Shown: piece by piece, positions 37,008 through 40,771 of the stretch
How the letters are laid out: every line of letters begins with the position of its first letter
How positions within the stretch are numbered: the first letter of the stretch is position 1
DNA from: a virus
DNA: 40,771 bases
IMG/VR virus record: IMGVR_UViG_3300005842_000027
Coordinates: 1-40,771 of that record
Reading direction: 5' to 3' (one strand)
The notes under the pieces: model-generated
The model's database searches: none
Told to the model about the DNA's origin: nothing
The model's input: the letters and a program-made list of their open reading frames with translations, nothing else
Position numbers and translations under genes: made by a program

Positions 37008-38433
37008 GCGCCTGCTCGCCTATTAGCATCTTTGCCTTTTCAGGATTGAACCCCGGCTCCAGCAACTCAGCGCGTCCCATCACCCACCAGAGCTGCTCAA
37101 CCGGGAGCTGACTTGAGAGCACTATATTCGAGAACGCCGTGAGCATCGCGCTGTCGAGCTTCAACCGCTGGAAGTCTTTGTTAGCCGCGAACAGCTTGGA
37201 GTCATCCGCGTTCCGGCCCGCGTCTTTGAGCGTCAGGAAAACAGCGATCATCCAGAGAACCTGGTTCATCGCGTCATCGAGGCCTTCGACCATTCCGCCA
37301 AGCTCTGAAATCTGTGAGCTGTCGTCAATTGCACTTTGCGTTGCCGTGACTTCAACGTCTGATCTTGGCGCGAGAAGCTCAAGGCCCATCACGCCCATCA
37401 ACCGTTCGGTGTCGAGCTGCTCTTGTCGGCCGCTCTCGACTGCCACGCCCGCAGGCTCAAGATAGATGGCGTCACAGGCCGGACGTTCACCCATATCGAG
37501 TGCGGCATTCGGGCCAATCTCAACCCCTGCGTTCTCCGCGTCACGTCCGAAGAAGATGATCAACGGCACCCGGCAACGATGCAGGATGTTCTTTTGATCG
37601 CTCCATCCCTGATAGTGCAGGATGTTCAACCGCGCAAGGCCGAGGAGCGCGGGCTTCGATTTCCAAAATCCAGTGCGCCGCGTGTAGATCGGCACCAGGG
37701 GAATGAAATCCACCGTGGACGTGCTGCCGAAGTCGTGGACGTAGGTTTCTTCGCCGCCGCCTTCGGTCTCGCGCACGCGCCACACTTGCCAGTGCAGGAA
37801 CCCGGCTTCCAGGTACAGCACGCGCCACTGCTCAACTTCCTTTTCCGCGAACCTGCCAACCTGTTCTTTAACGCACTCGTAGATCGTGGCCTGCGTCGCG
37901 ACTATTTCACCCTTCGCGTTCTTGCCCTCGATCCAGTTCCAGACCTGATCTTTCGTGACGATGTGCAGGTACGGTCGGCGGCCTACCTCATCCGCCTTCG
38001 TCGCAACCTGGGGATCGAGCGGCCGCGCCATGTCCACGAACAGGAAACTGTGTCCGTCGAGCAGCGCCTGATCGAATGCGCGCTTGGCGACTACCTTCAG
38101 GTCGTTGCCCTGCAGGTCGATGTTGTCTTCGATCGCTTCGATTTCGGGTGCGAGGCCCTCACCGATTACCGGCGGCTTGCGAAACACCATGCCCACAAGC
38201 GCCGCTTTACATTTGGAAGTTCCGTCCCACCAGCCGCTGCGGTTCAGGCGGATCTCGTATGCTTCGGCCGACTCCGCGGGCTCCTGCGGTAGGTAGGTAT
38301 GGCGCGCGGCTTTGATGCGCGTCTCGCCCTCTTCCACATCGCGCACGAGCTGCAGGTCGGCTTCCTGCGCTTTGTAGTCGATGTTTTTGTAGCGTGGATC
38401 TGCGCCGGATTCTAGGTTGTTTGGTTCGGTCAT
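36958..38433 (-). CDS. portal protein (DUF4055 type)
   Basis: 491 residues. ARHTYLPQEPAESAEAYEIR, CKAALVGMVFRKPPVIGEG and DGHSFLFVDMAR mark the DUF4055 portal family; a long C-terminal helical region follows (ELGGMVEGLDDAMNQVLW). Forms the dodecameric DNA gate with TerL. Start ATG 38433 faces a plus-strand gene only 19 bases away. Confidence 0.85.
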   Translation of the reverse strand: MTEPNNLESGADPRYKNIDYKAQEADLQLVRDVEEGETRIKAARHTYLPQEPAESAEAYEIRLNRSGWWDGTSKCKAALVGMVFRKPPVIGEGLAPEIEAIEDNIDLQGNDLKVVAKRAFDQALLDGHSFLFVDMARPLDPQVATKADEVGRRPYLHIVTKDQVWNWIEGKNAKGEIVATQATIYECVKEQVGRFAEKEVEQWRVLYLEAGFLHWQVWRVRETEGGGEETYVHDFGSTSTVDFIPLVPIYTRRTGFWKSKPALLGLARLNILHYQGWSDQKNILHRCRVPLIIFFGRDAENAGVEIGPNAALDMGERPACDAIYLEPAGVAVESGRQEQLDTERLMGVMGLELLAPRSDVEVTATQSAIDDSSQISELGGMVEGLDDAMNQVLWMIAVFLTLKDAGRNADDSKLFAANKDFQRLKLDSAMLTAFSNIVLSSQLPVEQLWWVMGRAELLEPGFNPEKAKMLIGEQALNLAPQPAVKDPALAA

Positions 38434-38445
38434 TAGGTATAGATT
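38417..38445 (+). promoter_or_regulatory. promoter of the plus-strand membrane gene
   Basis: TTGTTT (38417-38422), 17 bases, TAGATT (38440-38445), then CGGCG. Transcription would begin about at GTG 38452, giving a leaderless mRNA. Confidence 0.5.
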
Positions 38446-38451
38446 CGGCGC

Positions 38452-38778
38452 GTGGTGACGGGGCTAAATCTGGTCTGCGCGATTCTGGTAGTGCTTGGCT
38501 GCGCTTTCAATATAGGTATCGCGTTCTGGATTAGGCTCTTGCTCAGACAGGAGCGCGAGGTTGCGCGCCTGATGGATGAAACCTATCAAACGTTCAAAAA
38601 GCTCGTGGACAGTTTCGGCGAGGTAGTCAGGCAGATGCCTGAATCAGTCGTTGGCAATCTGAAGGTGAGCATTGACTGTCCGGTGTGTCACCAGCCGATC
38701 ATTGCCGAGCCCGGTGTACCGACGCAGATACCTCACGCCGAATGCCGAGTCGGTCGCCCGCGCTCGTGGAATAACTAA
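38452..38778 (+). CDS. membrane-anchored CxxC protein, plus-strand moron
   Basis: 108 residues from GTG 38452. One N-terminal membrane helix (LVCAILVVLGCAFNIGIAFW), then a coiled coil (QEREVARLMDETYQTFKKLV), then CPVCHQP and a later HAEC that can hold zinc. Divergent from the portal and convergent with the next gene, overlapping its stop by 4 bases. Possibly a lysogen-expressed envelope protein. Confidence 0.65.
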   Translation: MVTGLNLVCAILVVLGCAFNIGIAFWIRLLLRQEREVARLMDETYQTFKKLVDSFGEVVRQMPESVVGNLKVSIDCPVCHQPIIAEPGVPTQIPHAECRVGRPRSWNN

Positions 38779-39101
38779 GCCGCCCGACTCTTCGGCGCGC
38801 GCACCTCGACAACAAGCTTCTTCCCGATCTCTTCCGGGTCGTGGTCAATCACCCACTCAGTAACCGCCTGCTCGCTCGATAGCTCAATCGCGCATGTCTT
38901 ATACGGCGGACAGTAAGTCTTCGGGAACTTCTCAACCGACAGATCGAAGCGCGACGACACGCGAGCCTTCGCTTCAACCGCCGCGATGAGGGTGGCTTCG
39001 AGCTCGTTACGCTCGGCCTTCAGTTCCTCCGCGTGCTTGTTGGCTTTGGTGTAGGCCTTCCGGAGTTTCAGGAGTTTGAGGATTGTTGACTGATTGATCA
39101 T
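38775..39101 (-). CDS. coiled-coil hypothetical protein
   Basis: 108 residues: helical N-terminal half (LLKLRKAYTKANKHAEELKA ...), then FPKTYCPPYKTCAIELS and an alpha/beta end. Lies between terminase and portal, so it could be a packaging accessory. No strong ribosome site at ATG 39101. Confidence 0.55.
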   Translation of the reverse strand: MINQSTILKLLKLRKAYTKANKHAEELKAERNELEATLIAAVEAKARVSSRFDLSVEKFPKTYCPPYKTCAIELSSEQAVTEWVIDHDPEEIGKKLVVEVRAPKSRAA

Positions 39102-39115
39102 GTTAGACTCGCGCC

Positions 39116-39206
39116 GAGGTGGCGGGTTAGCTCAGTCTGGCAGAGCACCGGATTATCGGGTTTCCGATAGGACGGAGGTCTATGGTTCAAATCCTTCCCG
39201 CCCCTC
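39116..39206 (+). other. tRNA-like element with abnormal middle
   Basis: Canonical parts: acceptor GGCGGG (39121-39126) pairs with CCCGCC (39197-39202), extended by GAGG/CCTC around one bulged T; D-arm GCTCAGTCTGGCAGAGC (39130-39146); T-loop GGTTCAAATCC. Not canonical: no 5-bp/7-base anticodon arm can be drawn; instead TATCGG-GTTT-CCGATA (39154-39169) forms a tetraloop hairpin, and the T-stem is mismatched. A TAGACT -10 box (39104-39109) predicts transcription from about 39116. It may be a decayed tRNA or a tRNA mimic. Confidence 0.6.
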
Positions 39207-39209
39207 ACA

Positions 39210-39380
39210 TCACTTGAAAAACGCGAGCGCCGCGCACTGGTACAGCACGACGAGCAGGCCGAACGCGAAGGCAATGCGGCCCGCTTCTTTCAGTTCCGAC
39301 TGCTCGGGCTTCCGCGCCGTTAAGTAGGCGCTGAGGCCGACGACGGCGACGATTAACGGAATGTAGCTTTGAGTTTGCAT
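39210..39380 (-). CDS. two-span membrane protein
   Basis: 56 residues from ATG 39380 (GAGAGAAA upstream; the open extension to 39521 lies in the terminase end). Two hydrophobic helices (YIPLIVAVVGLSAYL and IAFAFGLLVVLYQCAALAF) around a charged loop. Placed directly after terL, where a small holin-like or membrane accessory gene is possible. Confidence 0.6.
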   Translation of the reverse strand: MQTQSYIPLIVAVVGLSAYLTARKPEQSELKEAGRIAFAFGLLVVLYQCAALAFFK

Positions 39381-39472
39381 TGAATTTCTCTCGTGATAGT
39401 TTCCAGTGACATAAAGATCCGCTTTCCCTGCTTTAATAAGCCGCGCGCGAATGTAACCTTGTGCGCTGAAAC

Positions 39473-40771
39473 TTAAATAAGAACTTCGGACACCCCGAAC
39501 CTGCCGCGCTTCGTTGCGCACTTATACCTCACCGAATCCGCCTCGTGATCCTCGGACTTCGTGTCTGCGTCATCCAGAGTGTCGGGATCCCGCGGCAGAG
39601 TCGGTACCGTGCGAATGAAATGCCGGCAGGTATCAAACACAAACAGCCCCGGCTGCGGATCCTCAATGAAGTGCAGTGACGCCGTCATGCGCTTGCGGAT
39701 CTGCTCCCAGCCCTGGATCCGCGCGTTGTCGGCTCGCAACCAGGTCACGCCCTCTTTTTGCATGTCGATCGCGATGGACTGGCCCTTTTGATTCTCATTC
39801 CATATCGACGGATCCGCCGGGCCCGGGCGAACCTTCCAGCCCGACTTCTCTTCTTTTTCCTTGATGCCCCGGGCGACGTCGCGCGCGAGCATCTTGCAGC
39901 CCTCGTTCGCCTTACCGTTCCAGCCGTACCATTCGCGGATCAGGAAGAGAGTCCCGCGCGGATAGACGATCTTGTTGGGCGCCTCAGTCCCGTCTGACTC
40001 AGCCCACCAGCAAACAGAGAACGGCGCCGAACTGCCCCAGTCGAAAGATCGATCGATAAACCACGAAGGCGGGACGGCGAATGGCTTGAGTATGTGAGTC
40101 TGTGCGTGCCATAGGTCGTCGAACATTCCCCCCAGGTTCAGATCCCAGAGGCCGCCAAGCATCGCCTTCACGAGCTCCGGATCGTCGAGGCCTCGGAGGC
40201 GATCGGCGTAATCCGGATCCTCTTCGGCGAGTGTCGGGTTATCCTCGAGCAGCGCCGGAATGAACTGAGTGGAGAGCCCGCCTTCGGTCGGTGGCGCCAT
40301 CCAGATCTCGCCCGGCGGCGCCGGATCCACGAACAAGGCCTTAACCCAGTTGTGGCCGAGGCCTCCAGGGTTCGAACCGCAGATGATCCGAGGGAAGAGG
40401 CCGCGAAACTCCTCAGGCACCACAACGCCGGTCATTCGCAAGCGGGAGCGAATGAACGCGTATTGCGTTTTCGCGAAGTGGGTCAGCTCATCAATGAGCG
40501 CTAAGTGAATCTCCGTGCCCTGGATCTTCGAAAGATCCCGGGCCCTCGCTATCTGCGCGAGGAAGATTTTCGACCCGTTCAAGAACCCCTGCGACCCGTT
40601 TCTAAACGAGATCGTATGCTCGGAGTAGTTGATCTTGACCACCTTCGCGGTGATCCACTCAGCCAGCAGGGCCGGAAACCCGCGCGGCCCTTCCATGTGA
40701 TTGCGATAAAGGTCAGGGAAGGCGGACCGAAACAGGTAGATCTGCAGCCCTGGAATCGCGATCGCAAACGC
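39473..40771 (-). CDS. terL: terminase large subunit, C-terminal part (right-end allele)
   Basis: 432 residues, open at the right edge (starts inside AFAIAIPGLQIY). Walker B region LALIDELTHF, coupling motif around GSNPGGLGHNW, then the nuclease domain: RSFDWGSSAPFSVCWW with its first Asp, and near the end DDADTKSEDHEADSVRY with the last catalytic acids. Typical of headful or cos TerL of the Terminase_6 type. Bases 40278-40771 repeat 1-494 at about 85% identity; joined to the left part on a circle it gives about 471 residues. Confidence 0.92.
   Translation of the reverse strand, partial: AFAIAIPGLQIYLFRSAFPDLYRNHMEGPRGFPALLAEWITAKVVKINYSEHTISFRNGSQGFLNGSKIFLAQIARARDLSKIQGTEIHLALIDELTHFAKTQYAFIRSRLRMTGVVVPEEFRGLFPRIICGSNPGGLGHNWVKALFVDPAPPGEIWMAPPTEGGLSTQFIPALLEDNPTLAEEDPDYADRLRGLDDPELVKAMLGGLWDLNLGGMFDDLWHAQTHILKPFAVPPSWFIDRSFDWGSSAPFSVCWWAESDGTEAPNKIVYPRGTLFLIREWYGWNGKANEGCKMLARDVARGIKEKEEKSGWKVRPGPADPSIWNENQKGQSIAIDMQKEGVTWLRADNARIQGWEQIRKRMTASLHFIEDPQPGLFVFDTCRHFIRTVPTLPRDPDTLDDADTKSEDHEADSVRYKCATKRGRFGVSEVLI

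Noticed and set aside
37423-38292. 289-codon plus-strand frame antisense to the portal
   Set aside because: Long only because the GC-rich mirror frame lacks stops; no recognisable protein features.
39121-39203. Ordinary functional tRNA
   Set aside because: No 5-bp anticodon stem with a 7-base loop can be drawn, and the T-stem has mismatches; kept as a tRNA-like element only.

Overview
The window is almost certainly one genome-length of a temperate, long-tailed (siphovirus-like) bacteriophage, not a chromosomal segment. It encodes both terminase subunits, a DUF4055-type portal, a Mu F/SPP1 gp7-like head protein, a scaffold, a P22-like coat, neck proteins, a tail tube, tail chaperones, a 722-residue tape measure, tail-tip proteins and a lysis block. 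A second half carries integration, recombination and replication genes. No host core metabolism is present. The last 494 bases (40278-40771) align without gaps to the first 494 (1-494) at about 85% identity, and together they hold one complete terminase large subunit across the junction. The natural map is therefore a circle of about 40.28 kb whose overlapping ends come from two different alleles. The host cannot be named. The DNA looks GC-rich, and several genes have almost no 5' leader, which suits hosts that tolerate leaderless mRNA.

Layout. (1) 1-1102, minus: start of TerL, and TerS. (2) 1135-1799, plus: small unknown genes. (3) 1940-3195, minus: an RpoD-like sigma factor and a partner gene behind an 11-bp repeat array. 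(4) 3449-3576: two strong terminator hairpins. (5) 3750-6576, minus: small unknown genes, a recombination-associated protein and a YqaJ/lambda-type exonuclease. (6) 6757-7044: a control region in which one 14-bp motif recurs in promoters around a small HTH gene. (7) 7083-10376: XerD-like recombinase, a phage integrase with an RHH-like N-terminus, an RHH protein and a second HTH protein. (8) 10387-11760: structured non-coding region, replication initiator, iteron-type putative origin. (9) 11993-14127, plus: a chain of tiny, mostly cysteine-rich proteins plus an HNH-like protein. (10) 14201-40771, minus: lysis genes, tail tip, tape measure, chaperones, tube, neck, fibre, coat, scaffold, head protein, portal, TerL.

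The late block is read right to left, with many ATGA/GTGA overlaps. Four small plus-strand genes (22768, 27552, 36819, 38452) and a tRNA-like element (39121) are inserted into it against the direction of transcription. The genes encode membrane or cysteine-rich proteins, end in overlap with the next virion gene, and most begin just after a TAGnAT-like -10 box. They look like morons expressed independently of the late operon.

Functional reading: the HTH/RHH/Xis-type regulators and two tyrosine recombinases set the lysogeny decision; the exonuclease module and initiator run replication from the iteron region; the phage sigma factor may redirect host polymerase; the minus-strand block builds and releases virions. 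Items that most merit follow-up are the divergent terminal alleles, the moron/short-leader promoter pattern, the shared operator around the HTH gene, the predicted +1 frameshift in the tail chaperone, the structured RNA ahead of the initiator and the abnormal tRNA-like element.
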